Shown here: positions 1-12,379 of the stretch, piece by piece
Layout of the letters: each line of letters opens with the position of its first letter
Position numbering within the stretch: position 1 is the stretch's first letter
NCBI GenBank assembly: GCA_014155875.1
Contig: JACEFZ010017423.1
Span: 225,819-289,818 of the forward strand
Direction: 5' to 3'
DNA: 64,000 bases
DNA from: Cepaea nemoralis
Taxonomy: Eukaryota; Mollusca; Gastropoda; Stylommatophora; Helicidae
Program-made: the position numbers and the translations under genes
The notes under the pieces: model-generated
Seen by the model: only the letters and a program-made list of their open reading frames with translations
What the model was told of the DNA's origin: nothing
Database searches by the model: none

Positions 1-1064
<1,064 letters not shown>

Positions 1065-1210
1065 TATAGATTATGGTATTTCCTTTTTCCTAGTGACGAC
1101 CAGAATCTTTGTCTTCATACATTTGTTCACTGTGTGCAGCAACCGCATCTACTAATTGTTGCAGAAACTACTAATTGTATGCAATTAACACTGTATCATC
1201 TACATATCTA
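1065..1210 (-). mobile_element. LINE-B-type reverse transcriptase fragment (antisense)
   Basis: The reverse complement matches the segment just after the YADD box of the better LINE-B copy (58110-58270): the acidic stretch after YADD, then the VVTR-like stretch. It is a fragment only. This is the left end of the block duplicated at 49055, where a LINE-A tail interrupts the same sequence. Confidence 0.7.
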
Positions 1211-1330
1211 GGCTTGGCCATGAGAATATTATGAAAGGTCCCACGGGATGGGATGGGATGTGTCCGGCATAAATTACCATGGGATGGGATGAGACTGAAA
1301 AATATGTCCCATGGACAAGCCTGCGCATGA
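1211..1330. other. Short GGGAT-rich stretch
   Basis: Two short runs of GGGAT sit around 1245-1290. The same arrangement recurs at 50035-50095. The runs are too short to be telomeric. Confidence 0.4.
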
Positions 1331-1435
1331 TATTGATCAATGATATTGATGTCACGTCCCCCAATGGTGATTCCTCTCGTATCTAATGGTATTGATGTCA
1401 CGTCCCCCAGTGGTGATTCCCTTCATGTCGTGTGC
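1331..1435. repeat. 46-bp minisatellite, 2 units
   Basis: Two units of the 46-bp repeat derived from the antisense of the LINE reverse-transcriptase YADD region (see 36641-37225). Confidence 0.75.
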
Positions 1436-1439
1436 AATG

Positions 1440-1640
1440 GAGGTGGATAAGAAGAAGAACACAACGAAGATGGATTCAAGATGTGATAGGTAGTTTACAC
1501 ATGACACAACAGAGGCTTACAGTGGAGAGACATTTAAATAGACCGTTATGGGAGTAAAGTTCTTCACAGGACTAGCGAAGTGGTTACGCCACCTGTCTCG
1601 CGTTCTGAAGGTTGTGGGTTCGATTCCGACGTACGTCTTT
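1440..1640 (+). mobile_element. S1 copy 1: LINE C-terminal stub plus tRNA-like segment
   Basis: The first 100 bp read as a LINE C-terminal stub: an Arg/Pro-rich basic patch, RRWIQD, then a stop near 1543. A tRNA-like segment follows, with an A-box-like motif at 1573-1583 and a B box (ggttcgattcc) at 1617-1627. The 44-nt spacing is that of a true tRNA. I infer a tRNA-derived SINE head; it is not a functional tRNA gene because the acceptor and T stems are imperfect. Confidence 0.7.
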
Positions 1641-2049
1641 TGGTTCACGAGTGCAGTTTACTCGGAGAAACGCTGGGGTTTGTTGTTGGAGTTGCGTAGT
1701 TCGTACTTTGTACGACGCGTTCTTTAAGCCTGAATGCGGAATGATACTGGGCCATTCGGTACAATGAAGTCGATCCTTTCGCCTTTTAACAGATTCAGTT
1801 CCAAACAAAAGATTGGTTGGAATCTAACAAAAATGGATGGCGTTAAATGATAAGTAGGGAGTTTTTGTCACAGTTATGTCATAATGCCGAAACAGTGATG
1901 AGCCGACCAAGTAAGTGGTAAGGCACGGGAGTGTTTTGTCACCAAATTCTTGTAATAGAAAACTAAGGTAACACATATTACATGTTTTATCGACTGTAAG
2001 TTATTGTAGCTGAACACCCCAAACAGTAAATCCATTACGTTGAATGTCA
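1641..2049 (+). repeat. Unit body after S1, truncated
   Basis: This carries the body sequence that follows every S1, including the stretch with 'tgtcacagttatg' and 'caccaaattctt'. It breaks off near 2020, where an unrelated repeat starts. Confidence 0.65.
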
Positions 2050-2305
2050 GCACCAAAGATATATTGTGTGAGCTTCACCAAAAGGTGGAAAAAGCGTCGC
2101 AGTGGCACAAATGGGAATATTACTTGGCTTGCAAACCTAGTTTGTGGAAAGTCTGAACCGATAGCTCGTTAAGTGGAGGTCATCTGCAGACTGACCTTTC
2201 CTGGTTTGCGTGGGGAGCGGCCTGTGGCGAACGAAATGCCCAATGCACGGATGTGAGGCTAAGCAGCAATGTGCAGGACGTAATGATTCCTATGTGCGAC
2301 AATTG
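2050..2305 (+). repeat. Repeat shared with 42713-43030 and 50780-51030
   Basis: Moderately GC-rich compared with its surroundings. It has near-identical paralogues at 50780-51030 and, less closely, at 42850-43015, where it runs on into a 136-bp tandem repeat. The function is unknown. It could be the 5' part of a retroelement, but no domain can be named. Confidence 0.5.
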
Positions 2306-2605
2306 CATCTACTGAATGTTGTAGATTCTGCTAATTGTCTGCAATGAACACTGTATCATCCGCATATCAAATGTCATTGATGCGACGTCCGCCAATGATG
2401 ATTCCGCTCATATCTAATGGTATCGATGTTAGGTCAGTCAATGATGATTCCTCTCATATCTAATGTTACTGATGTTACGACACCCCGATGATGATTCCTC
2501 TTGTATCTAATGTTATTGATGTTTCGTCCTTCAAGGATTATTCCTCTCATATCTTATGTTATTGATGTTACGTCCCTCGATGATGATTCCTCTCACATAG
2601 TGTAC
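2306..2605. repeat. 46-bp minisatellite, 5 units, with LINE-B antisense lead-in
   Basis: About 65 bp of antisense LINE-B sequence runs into the YADD region, followed by five 46-bp units to 2600. The first full unit, 2376-2421, is exactly 46 bp. The paralogue is 51030-51335. Confidence 0.8.
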
Positions 2606-2800
2606 AAAGGAGTCGGAAAAGAGAAAGACCACAACGTAGATGGATACATGATATGATAGGTAGTTTACACATGACAGCGACAAAGGATTACAATGGAGAG
2701 ACATTTAAATAGACTGTTATGGGAGTAAATTTCTAGACAGGACAAGTGAAGTGGTTACACCCCTTGCCGCGCGTTCAGAAGGTTGTGGGTTTGATTCCAG
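2606..2800 (+). mobile_element. S1 copy 2
   Basis: A LINE stub (2615-2710) is followed by a tRNA-like segment with A box 2744-2754 and B box 2788-2798 (one change, ggtttgattcc), 44 nt apart. Confidence 0.7.
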
Positions 2801-3480
2801 CGTACGTCGTTTGGTTCACGAGTGCAATTTTCTCGGAGAAACCCTGGGGATTGTCGCTGGACCTTTTTGACTTTTAACAGATTCAGTTCCAAACAGTAGG
2901 TTTGCACATAATTAAAAATGGATAGCGGGAAATGGTAAGTAGGAAGGTTTTGTCACAGTTATGACTTAATGCTGAAACAGTGATGAGCAGATCAAGAGAT
3001 GTGTGTTATCACCAAATTCGCATATTAGAAAGAAAATTAAGATAGAATATGTTAAATGTTCGGCGACTGACAGTCATTACAGCTGAACACATCAAATGGC
3101 GACTTATCTTTGCTAGGATCAAATATAACTCCAGGCAAACATCAGCGACTCTCGTAATCCACTTGTGTATCAAAGACGGACATCGATATCATCTGTTTCT
3201 TCGAGCCATGACAAGTCTTTATGATAATATTTACTATCATTATGAGGCACATGTGCCTGCCAAAAAATACTAATTAAGCAAGCACACATACCAGTGGGAT
3301 TAAGCGGATATTGCAGTAGATATATTATTCCGTCGGCAGAATGCATTTTCTTTGTGATATTATCTACCACTTGACATCAAATATATTGTGATATTATCTA
3401 CCACATGAGGTCACATACTGGACATCAAATATATCGCAATTACTTAAAATTTATTTTAGTAGCTTTTGATCAGAGTGGCA
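2801..3480 (+). repeat. Unit body with palindrome and partial 48-bp repeat
   Basis: The order is as in other units. A perfect 14-bp palindrome (aggcacatgtgcct) lies at 3244-3257. About one and a half units of the 48-bp repeat, expanded to five at 52088, lie at 3355-3430. No coding potential is recognised. Confidence 0.7.
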
Positions 3481-4258
3481 ATATAGTTCCTTAGATATTA
3501 TGCCACACGTTCTTCAAACTAAGTGTTTGCATTACAGCCTTTATTTACACTTAAAAAAAACTATTATTTTTCATGTCTCCTGTGTTCCTTTAAACCATCA
3601 TTTCTATTTATTTCCCTTGATACCATGAATTCAAATTATACAGATTTCTACATTTTTATCTACGAAACATTACAATGAGTTGAGTTGAATAGAGTAGAGT
3701 TGAGCTAAGAACTATCATCACTGCACTCAGGACATTCCCATACGTCATGATTCTCAATGCACATAACCTACACAATATGCAAATATAATGTCGGGAGTTT
3801 GTAAAGTTTCACTACACTTCGTATGTAGCGCACATTTGAAAGAAAAAAATGAAGTACATTATGTCATTAAAAATGTGCTACAACATTAATTAAATTAACT
3901 ATAGACACTACCATCGTCTAACGCTATTGTGGAGAAGCTGGAAAGTATCAATGAAGAATTATCATAATAGGTATTTGGAGTTCAAAGAATTACTCCAGCA
4001 GACAACAGCCATTCGCTGCATATTTATGCACGGTGTACTGTGGAGCACATTTTGTTGTTGTTGATGACATCATGTAATTCACTTTTCAGATTTGTTCTAC
4101 ATACAACGTATAGTGAGACTTTACAAATACCCGGTAGTATAACACTACATCAGACGAGAAAGGCCATCTAGGTTTGACAAAATAGGAGTTAGGTCTGGTC
4201 ATGCAACTACCAGATGACAACATTCAGCGCTAGATCGAACGAGAACGGCCTAGCAGCG
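3481..4258 (+). repeat. Unit continuation with empty site for the solo LTR
   Basis: AT-rich and noncoding. It aligns with 52328-53880 but lacks the LTR found there. The single gtgga at 3929-3933 is the empty insertion site. The stretch near 4140-4258 matches the module just before the TATA-like stretch in other units. Confidence 0.7.
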
Positions 4259-4717
4259 AGTATGGAGCGGTGAAAAACGAGCTTTCCAAGCTGGGTCACA
4301 ATGATATGTATAGGATACTAGTAGTGCATATGTTAGCTACACAATATTGGTTAACGGTTGTTAACACGATGTTTATTACTGTTGTTGTTGTTGCTAATGT
4401 TGTTGTTGTTGTTATATTTGAATTATATATTTGTTATATTTATTGTTGTTGTTCTTGCTATTATTAATATTATTATATTCGTGTTGTTATTGTTATTATT
4501 GTTATTGTTGTTATTATTATTGCTGTTGTTGTGGCTATTATGATTATTTGTATTATTATGCACATGTTGTTGCTATTGTTCTTGTTATTGTTGTTGTTGC
4601 TGCTTCTGTTATTGTTATTGTTGTTACTATTATATTTCTATTGTTGTTATTGTTATTATTATTGACGTTGTCGTTTTGCTGTTATGTTTGTTGTTATTGT
4701 TATTGGTGTTTGTGACA
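4259..4717 (+). repeat. TTG/TTA trinucleotide array 1 with its leader
   Basis: A conserved leader of about 110 bp (4259-4368, containing 'acacaatat') precedes about 350 bp of mixed TTG, TTA and TTC triplets. The same leader stands before every array in the window. Hydrophobic reading frames across it are translation artefacts. Confidence 0.9.
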
Positions 4718-4870
4718 TGGTAGTCGCGTCCTCAAAGATTTCCAGGAATTAGGTCTCAAGTATGGATGACCATATAAGGACAGGCTACGATATATTTCGA
4801 ACAAAGGACATCGTAATTGGAATGTACACAGCGGCAGGCAAGCTCTGTGATTGGGTGATTAACGCGAGGT
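4718..4870 (+). other. Short segment with a reading frame shared with 54343-54496
   Basis: After the array, about 50 codons read through words such as SSMDDH, GYDIF and CDW. This copy has an in-frame TAG early on, while the 54343 copy is open. I recognise no family. It may be a captured exon or chance. Confidence 0.3.
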
Positions 4871-5219
4871 AGCTACATTCCGAATAGGTTCGAGCGGGCC
4901 GAACGAAAGGATAGCCCTCACTTTAAAATGTAGTGTCACGAAGTCAAGTCGCTTCCCAGTTCGGGGAGTTCTTTTAGTTTTTTGCGCCCAAATATTTGCA
5001 CTTTCTGCGCCTGTGGTAAGCATATAAATTCATTATATATGTTATAACCATGCCTTTGTTTCCGTATGTGAATTGGGAAACTGTGAGATTAATGTTTCAT
5101 TGAAAAGTGGCCGCAGTTTCGTTGTCTGCAGGACCGACAGGTCTGTTCAAAATGGTTCCCCTATGCTTGCAATTTCATTTAGCTATGATTAAAACTCTTG
5201 TATGCGTTGTGAATATATC
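4871..5219. repeat. Noncoding flank of element E1
   Basis: Paralogous to 54497-54869 with small differences. No motif was recognised. It may be part of E1. Confidence 0.5.
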
Positions 5220-6775
5220 TCATTACCAATGCATATAAATCTGCAAACTCTCTATGTGCTGTGGAGTAATTTTTTTTTTTTGTATTTTTTTTTCTGAGTG
5301 CATATTTTGAACCTCTTTCCTTAAGCTGGAGAAATGTCCACTATCTGCGTATACCAGGCAAGGTAAAAGCATATACATAAATGTTGAAGAGGAGAGATGA
5401 TGTTCCTCCTTAAAGCATTTAATTTGGAGTAAAACACCTGAATGTCCTGCAGGAGCTGGTGCCAGAATGGAACAATATTGTTTATAAGTTGGATATTCAT
5501 TGCATTTGGTGAATGAATTAAGGCTACTTAATGTGGGAGGCCTTTTATTTTGAATGGAAGGATAACTAGGGGAAACAATTATGTACAAAGGAGAATAGTG
5601 AACCTGGTTATCAAATTCCGAATCGATCAAGGTATTACTCAACTTTGAGACTTTATGTGACAGGCATGGGCGAAGATGACATTGCTTATCTGGTATCCTA
5701 AACTTTGAGAGCTCTGTAGTGGGTATTGGATGGAGAGGAGCCAGCTATTGTGTTTATAACTTCTGGAGGACTCTATGACCTTCTTCCCCCTTTGTTTATT
5801 TTTCCCTGGGGTCAAATTTTCCTTTTGTTTATTTTCCCTTTACCTTGGGGTTTTACCTTTCTTCTATTTACAATGATCATATAGGTGCATATATGGTACC
5901 AGTAGATATATGTTTTGATACTCGAATTTCAGGTAGTGGTTAAATCCATCCAGAAACAGATATGACTCTTGATGGGAACTCCTGGCTTGAGAGATGACAA
6001 ATCCTATTTTGGAAGAACTTACAGGCGAGAGCTCCATCCAACCCCATAAAGCAGGTACCCAGTATCACTATGAATCAACCAGGGGACTTTTAGCCTGTAC
6101 CTGTGATTAGAGAGGCAACCTCGACGATCATCCTACCTGAACCAGAACAACAAACTTACTATGGACCCAATTTATTTAGTCTCACAGAACATTTGAACAC
6201 TTAGGTTCCATAAACCCAACATGGAGTGGATAGGATTGAGCTTAAGATAGAGAATTATGAATTATTATTATAACCTAACAGATCTATGGGCTATGATTCA
6301 ATCCACTGGGGAAATATGGGTTATGTTTTTCTTAAAGGTGATTGTTTAATGTATTAATGGATACATACCATGTCCTTTTGAAATAGGTTGATTAATTTTG
6401 TGATCTGAATAGCCAAAACCCATCCCCAGTTTGTTTGTTATTAAGTTTAATAGATATTTCATTTTACACTCTGAGTTCTCCATTAATTCTTTGAGTGTTC
6501 ATGTTATTGTCTGTTAACTATTAATTCACCCTCGATATTAATTATTTATCTGAGAGCAGAGTAGCAAGGAAACTAGACAAGTTTATTGTTATTCAAGGAA
6601 ATAGTTTCCTTGTTGACCTTGGGGAATTCCTTGGCTCCACTTGACCCTATTGATAGTCTCAAGTAATTGTGCCATTGAAGGCTACTAAACTTATAGTGAG
6701 CCAGGGTCACATTGGGAAAGAGGAATTATAGTTTTCCTCTATCTCTTTCAGATTTCCCAAGATATACGACAGGAC
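5220..6775. repeat. E1 copy a: unclassified 1.5-kb repeat
   Basis: Three copies exist in the window (here, 54870-56415 and 62437-63650). All end at the same point, just before 'acctaacaaaaat' of the unit body. A minus-strand reading frame of 139 codons (5223-5642) is not kept in the same frame in the other copies, so I treat it as noncoding. No terminal repeats are visible. Confidence 0.6.
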
Positions 6776-7528
6776 CTAACAAAAATAGATGGTGGAAAGT
6801 GATAAGTAGGGAGGTTTTGTCACAGTTATGACTGAATACCGAGTCTGTGATGAGCAGACAAAATAAGGGGTAAGACACGGTTGTGTTTTGTCACCAAATC
6901 CACGTATTAGAAAGAAAACAAAGGTAAAGTATGTTACATGTTCTACGACTGGGTGTCATTGCAACTGAACACCTCAACCGCAGCTTGTCTTTGCTAGGAT
7001 CAAATATAACTCCAGCGTTACGGCAAAAATCAGCGACTGTCGATTTTTACATTTTACTTGTGTATCAAAGACGAACATTTATATCATCTGGTTCTTTATT
7101 CCGTTAATAGTCTCTATGACCACATTTGCTATCATTATGAGGCACATGTACATGTGCTGCCAAAAATACTAAATCATCGCGAGAAGACATACTAACGGTT
7201 AAATAGATATTGTACTTGATTAATTATCCGTACGTAAACTGCACTTTCTTTATTATATTATCTACCCCATGAAATCACATGCCGGAATTCTAAGATGTCG
7301 CATCTACTTTAATTTTTTTTAGAGAATTTGATCATATTTGTAATATTGCTTATTAAATATTGTGTTATTCGTTCTTTTGATCTAATTATTTGCTGTACAC
7401 ATCCTTTATATTTACTCTAATAAATTACTTCTCTTGTCTCCCTTGTCAATTAAAAATATCATTTCATTTATTTCCCTTGATGCTAACAATTCCTGTTAAA
7501 GATATTTCAACATTTTTACATATGGAAC
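6776..7528 (+). repeat. Unit body with palindrome
   Basis: The standard unit body resumes directly after E1. The palindrome is at about 7140-7160. Just before the MITE lies tatggaac (7521-7528), the left target duplication with one change. Confidence 0.7.
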
Positions 7529-7751
7529 CAGGGCCGTGCCGTGCTATGATACAAAGAGTCGGCCACATCAGGCGGCGCCGTAAGGAAGCAGTGCAGTGAC
7601 ATCAAAATACAATTTGAACTATTCAATAATTAAAAATCTGTAACGGGTGGCATTTCGAAAAAAAAAAAAAAAAACAATAACAACAACAACATTTAAGGGG
7701 CGGCATTTCGAAAACGTGCATCATACTGTGAAAATCTAAAGCACGGCCCTT
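7529..7751. mobile_element. hAT-type MITE, copy a
   Basis: It starts cagggccgtgc and ends gcacggccctt, an inverted repeat of 10 or more bp. The flanks are tatggaac on the left and tatgaaac (7752-7759) on the right, an 8-bp TSD with one change. TIRs beginning CAGGG and 8-bp TSDs are typical of hAT elements. It has no coding capacity and includes A-runs and a repeated 'cggcatttcg'. The paralogue is 57192-57401. Confidence 0.8.
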
Positions 7752-8070
7752 TATGAAACATTACAATGATTGAAACTAGTTGCAATATTCATAAAAGAAA
7801 TAACGGCTGCAGCAGGTAGTATCAACAGGAAATAAAAACATTTAGGTACGTGCAACACCTGCGAAAAGATGAGAAATACTAAACACGGAGACAGTGTATA
7901 TACTTCACAGCGAACTCCACAATGATGAACATTCGTTTTTTAAAAGGGGGTTAGGCTTGGGAGATAATAAAATATAATAAAATCAAAAATTCAATTAAGT
8001 ATATTACGACACATTGACAGTCACGAAAGCTGACACTCGAGTCCAGTTGGACCCCATGGTAGTTCTATGG
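7752..8070 (+). repeat. Unit stretch with G-run
   Basis: This is the part of the unit that carries 'aacggctgcagcagg', the G-run near 7945 and 'gacacattgacag'. It matches 57410-57470 together with 60338-60517, which in that copy are split by insertions. Confidence 0.75.
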
Positions 8071-8300
8071 CAGAGGTTCCCAAACCACGGCCCGCGGGCC
8101 ACTTGTGAACCGCCAGCTGTCCGAAAGTGGCACGCAAGGCCTCTTATTTAATATAATATATTGTAATAATTTCAAAAAATGCACTCGATGCGCCCCGTCA
8201 GCGTGCGATAATTTACTCTACTCGTGGTTGTTATGCTCAGATATTATCGAATGCGCCTATTCAGTTCGCAACTAAACGTTATGAAGTTCCCATATCCCAG
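8071..8300 (+). mobile_element. hAT element 5' end, truncated, copy a
   Basis: It begins cagaggttcccaaacc and continues with cggcccgcgggcc, the kind of 5' terminus seen in hAT elements of the GTF2IRD2/Charlie type. It matches 60518-60745 and then diverges. No matching 3' terminus was found. It sits at the same unit position in both duplicated blocks, so the insertion predates the duplication. Confidence 0.6.
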
Positions 8301-8435
8301 CCTTTTAAAAGCTTGAGGGTTGTGAATGGTGTGGGAAACAAAAGGTATGGATTGAGTGATGATTTTTATTGAGAAGATGATTTTTTGGGGAAACATGGGG
8401 GTTACCACATGCAATTGGTTTATGGTATATTACAT
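8301..8435. other. Nothing recognised
   Basis: A short low-complexity stretch between the hAT fragment and antisense LINE sequence. Confidence 0.4.
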
Positions 8436-8768
8436 TGTGATATATCCTTCGTCCTAGTGACTACCATAATCTGTCTTCATGCAGTTTAATTCTACATCTG
8501 GTTGTTCACTATGTGCACCAACCGCATCTACTAAACGTTGCAGATCCTGTTCTTTGTATGCAATGAACACTGTATCACCCGCAAATCTAATGTTATTGAT
8601 GTAACGTCGGCCAATGATGGTTCCTCTTATATCTAATGGTATTGGTATTACGGTCCCCCAATGATGATTCCTCTTATATCTAATGTTATTGATGTTTCGT
8701 CCCTCAGTGATAATTCCTCTTATATCTAATGTTATTGATGTTACGTCACTCAATGATGATTCAACTTA
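8436..8768 (-). mobile_element. LINE-B-type RT fragment running into 46-bp minisatellite
   Basis: Antisense coding for the region around INNIR and the acidic stretch after YADD (about 8454-8590), degraded to AGD in the catalytic box. Toward higher coordinates it turns into about four 46-bp units. This copy shows most clearly that the minisatellite arose from the YADD region. Confidence 0.75.
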
Positions 8769-8985
8769 TATACTGTACAATTGAGTCGGAAAAGAGGAGT
8801 ACCACAACCTAGATGGATTCGAGATGTGATGGTAATTTACATATGACAGCAACAGACTCTTACAAGGGAAAGACATTAAATAGATTGCTGTGAGAGTAAA
8901 GTTCCAGACGGGACAAGTGAAGTGGTTATGCCAACTGCGCGTGTTCCGAAGGTTGAGGGTTCGATCCCAGAATATGTCGTTTGGT
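8769..8985 (+). mobile_element. S1 copy 3
   Basis: A LINE stub, then A box 8915-8925 and B box 8958-8968 (ggttcgatccc), 43 nt apart. Confidence 0.7.
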
Positions 8986-9220
8986 TCACGAGTGCAGTTT
9001 CCTCAGAGAAACCCTGGGGCTTGTCGCTGGACCATCTTAACCTTTAACACATTCTGCTCCAAAAAGTAGGTTTGGACATAATACACATGGATAGCAAAAA
9101 AATGGTATGTAGGAAGGTTGTGTAACAGTTATGACTTAATGCCAAGACAGTGATGAGCACATCAAGATACATGTTTTGTCACCAAATTCTCATATTAGAA
9201 AGAAAACTAAGGTAAAAATA
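8986..9220 (+). repeat. Unit body interrupted by mariner
   Basis: The normal post-S1 body stops at 'ggtaaaaata', exactly where the mariner begins, and resumes at 10433. Confidence 0.75.
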
Positions 9221-9222
9221 TA

Positions 9223-10432
9223 AGGGTCGTTTATTTGAAACCCGTTACAATGGCTTTATTACAAAAGCATGAAAGAATCATTAACAGGTATGGTAGAATT
9301 AAACGAAGCATTCATCTTGAATTAATTATGCACCATGGGTTGGTCAGAAGAAGTCCTCGTAGGTATTCAGGCAAGCATCCCATTGCTTAGGTTGGCGGCT
9401 AATGCCGTCCGCAAAAAAAGGATTGTGGGTGCTCACTGAACCAAGTGTTTACCGCGTTCATTACGTCAGCATCTGTGTGAAATCGTTGCCCCTTGAGAGC
9501 TTTTTAGAGGTCCGAACAAATGAAAATCACATGGTGACAAATCAGGACTATAGGCTGGATGGTGCAGAATTTCCCACTTCTTCCAAGCTAATGCTTCCTA
9601 CACAATCTTTGCAACATGCGGACGAGCATTATCGTGCAGCAAAATCACACCGCGAGAAAGCATGCCCGGTCGTTTATTCTTGATAGCTTTATGCAGTTTG
9701 CCTAGTGTTTCCAAGTATTGGGTAAAGTTGATGTTGACACCAGGTTCTTTAAAGTCGGCGAACAATAGCCCTTCATGGTCAAAAAATGAGCTCAGCATAA
9801 CCTTACCAGCGAAAACCTGCAACTTCAATTTTTAAAAATTTTTTTTTTTGCTTTTGGTGATCCAGCATGCTCTCTCTTTTGCTGCTCAGCTGAAAGTTGA
9901 GACACCATGATTCATTGCCTGTCATTATGTGGAAGTGAAAGCATCACCCTCTACTCTGTAACGCAGCAAGTGGTTCAAACACCATCCCATGCGTTCCTCT
10001 TTTTGGTGGTCGGTCATCATCCGTGGTACCCATTGTGAACACACCTTCCGATATTGCAGTTTCTTACGAACGACCTTTTGAATTGTCCCAATTGACACAT
10101 CAAATTCTTTTGCTAGAGGACGTATGCTTCGACAACTATTCATCTGTACTGCTGCATCAATATTGGCGATGGTTTTTTTCTGTTGCAACAATATGCGCTT
10201 GACCCGGCCGTCGATGATCATTCGTGAACTGATGCCTTTTCGTTCTCAATCTATCACTGTTGTCTACGACATACATTTGTTACCGTACGCTGCCTGCATT
10301 CTTCGATGACTGTCAACTGGTCGACATCCTTCAAATGGAAAAAAAAAAAAAAAACTAAATCACCGCTCTTTGAGCTTCTTTGGGCGGATTTTGGATCAAC
10401 AGGTCACGAACAGATTTCAGATGAACGCTCCT
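9223..10432 (-). mobile_element. mariner element, about 1.21 kb
   Basis: The ends form an imperfect inverted repeat of about 25 bp: left end agggtcgtttatttgaaac; the right end read in reverse starts aggagcgttcatctgaaa. The left flank is TA; on the right, aata stands where TA is expected. Length is close to the usual 1.2-1.3 kb of mariner. The surrounding unit body is continuous across the insertion. Confidence 0.88.
9300..10330 (-). pseudogene. mariner transposase (DD34D), broken
   Basis: The N-terminal helix-turn-helix part can be followed in pieces (HRRMQAAYG, then GRVKR, 10221-9925 being open). After a stop the catalytic core continues. The first catalytic position reads TGNESW, where the family has TGDESW, so the first Asp is Asn. 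The second is in HDNARPH (about 9605-9625) and the third in PCDFH (about 9535-9550), exactly 34 residues apart, with an in-frame stop between them. The element cannot make active transposase. Confidence 0.88.
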
Positions 10433-11330
10433 AATATGTTACATATTCGGCGATTGAGAGTCATTGCAACTGAACACCTCAAGCTGCGGCTTGACTTTGC
10501 TATTATGAAACATAACTCCAGCGTTAAGGCAAACATCCGAAACTGTCGTAATCCACATGTGTATCAAAGACGAACATCGATATCAACTGTTTCTTCTCGA
10601 CATGAAAAGTCTCTAATACCATATATCCTATCATCATGAGGCACATTCATTTGTGCCTGCCAAAAATTATAATAGCAAAATGAAGCCGTCAGTCAGCGAT
10701 TAAACGGATATGGCACTTGATATATTATCCCGTGAGTAGATTGCCCTTCATTTGTGATATTATCTACCACATGAGGTCACATACTAGACATCTAAATATC
10801 GCAATTATTTAAATTAAATTTAGTAGCTATTGATCAGAGTGACAATATATTTCATTAAATATCAAGCTATACTTTCTTAAAGCTAACTAATTGCAATAGA
10901 AAAACTGTATTTGTACTCTTAAAAAATTATTTTTTATTGTCTCCCTTATTGCTCGAAATTGTAATCTAAATTTATTTCCCTTTATGAATTCCTATTATAT
11001 ACATTTCTACATTTTTACCCGTAAAACATTACAATGAGTGATACAAGTTGCAATATTCTAAAGAAAGGTAACAGCTACTGAGGGATATAACAAGAGGAAA
11101 TTAAAACAGTTAGGTATGTGTAACTCCTGCGAAAAAGTGAGATATAATAAACACGGACACAGTGTTCATACATAACTTACAACGAACTCCACAAGTGAAA
11201 TATTTTCAAATATTTAAAATAGGGGTAGGGAGATAATAAAATATAAAAAAATTAAAAATAAATATACTACGACACAACGACAGACGCGAAAGTTGGCACT
11301 GGGGTCCATTTGTACCCCAAGGTATTTCCA
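10433..11330 (+). repeat. Unit body: palindrome region to G-run stretch
   Basis: Resumes the unit after mariner. The palindrome module is at about 10636-10660, with the 48-bp module as a single copy near 10755-10800. 'gacagacgcgaaag' and the 'ggggtccatttg' stretch end this part. Confidence 0.7.
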
Positions 11331-12000
11331 TGGTTAAAAGTTGTTAAAATGGCAGCAGACACTTTGCATTTTACGAGAATCAAATTAAAGAGCGTTGCAT
11401 AAGGAAAACTACTGTGTATAAACCCATGACAGATACGGGATGTCGTTTGAAACGATTAATCATCCCATGACACTTAATCAGTTAAACATGAGATGGCATC
11501 CATGACCGATAACGATTGTTGATGGCGGAAATGGTGATGTCGTCTGTGTCATCACTGCTTCACCAGGGAGACTACATGATCACCATTCTTGGGTCAGGTC
11601 GGTGTTCTTGAACCGGTTATTCCAAATTCTCTAGCCATCCAAATATCCATGTTTCTGCCTTCTCTTCTTTCTTTCCGTCATAATTCTCAATTCACATAAC
11701 CTACACGATATGTGAATGTAATAGAATAACACTAAACCAGACGAGAAAGGTCATCTTGGGTTATCCAAAATTGTCACAAATCTGGTCATGAAACTACCAC
11801 AAGACACAATTCAGGTCTAGAACAAACGAGAACGGTCTAGCAGTACGGACATCCACAGGGACTCCTTAATTTTTACACTCGGACCACCATCACATCTCCA
11901 TTGCTTCCAGTTTTCCCTCTTACCTTCCTCCTATTTTTTGTCACTTATTACTTCCGCTTTCTTACTTGGGATCATCACCCGGTCCCCATGAACCACAGAC
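11331..12000 (+). repeat. Unit stretch between G-run and TATA-like motif
   Basis: Includes 'atgaccgataacg' and 'gggtcaggtcgg' stretches that resemble decayed LINE-B C-terminal sequence on both strands. They recur at 15180, 18780, 23790, 29050 and 31400. Confidence 0.6.
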
Positions 12001-12379
12001 TCCCACAACTGTCTACATAAGAGTATCAAGGTGAAAGTCATGTAAGTATCACAACCTGAGATTCTGAGATAAGTAGCAAACATGATTTTTTTTTTAAATT
12101 TTAATTTTATCTTCATTATTTTAATTTGTTTTCTGTTAAGAGTTTGTTCTTTGTTGAGGGTTTTCTCCGTGATTATATGTAGTGTTTTGTGTATGTATTT
12201 GTTTGCTGGTGAAGTCTAGTCGCCACTACGTCCTTTATTTGTCGTAATTCAGGTCTGTAAAGCTGAATTATTTTGTGTTATTTTATATTGTTTAGCTAAG
12301 AGTCTGGAACGTTTTACAAGCTGCATCACAATTATATAGATATATAAATATATCGATAGTTTGTAAAATGGAGTTATAT
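12001..12379 (+). promoter_or_regulatory. TATA-like stretch of the unit (copy decayed)
   Basis: 'ctgtctacataagag' at about 12008-12023 corresponds to 'ctgtctatataag' in better copies (29684, 32110). It is followed by 'atcaaggtg' and an AT-rich tract. Core-promoter function is inference from the motif only. Confidence 0.35.

Noticed and set aside
1240..1295. GGGAT runs as interstitial telomere
   Set aside because: Only a few repeats and not a known telomere motif; the same short stretch is simply duplicated at 50040.
1566..1640. Functional tRNA gene
   Set aside because: A and B boxes are well placed, but the acceptor stem does not pair, the T stem has a mismatch, and ten similar copies lie in repeats.
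5223..5642. 139-codon minus-strand frame in E1
   Set aside because: The paralogous copies (54967-55410 and 62535-62783) have their longest frames in other phases and small indels are not in threes, so no conserved protein is indicated.
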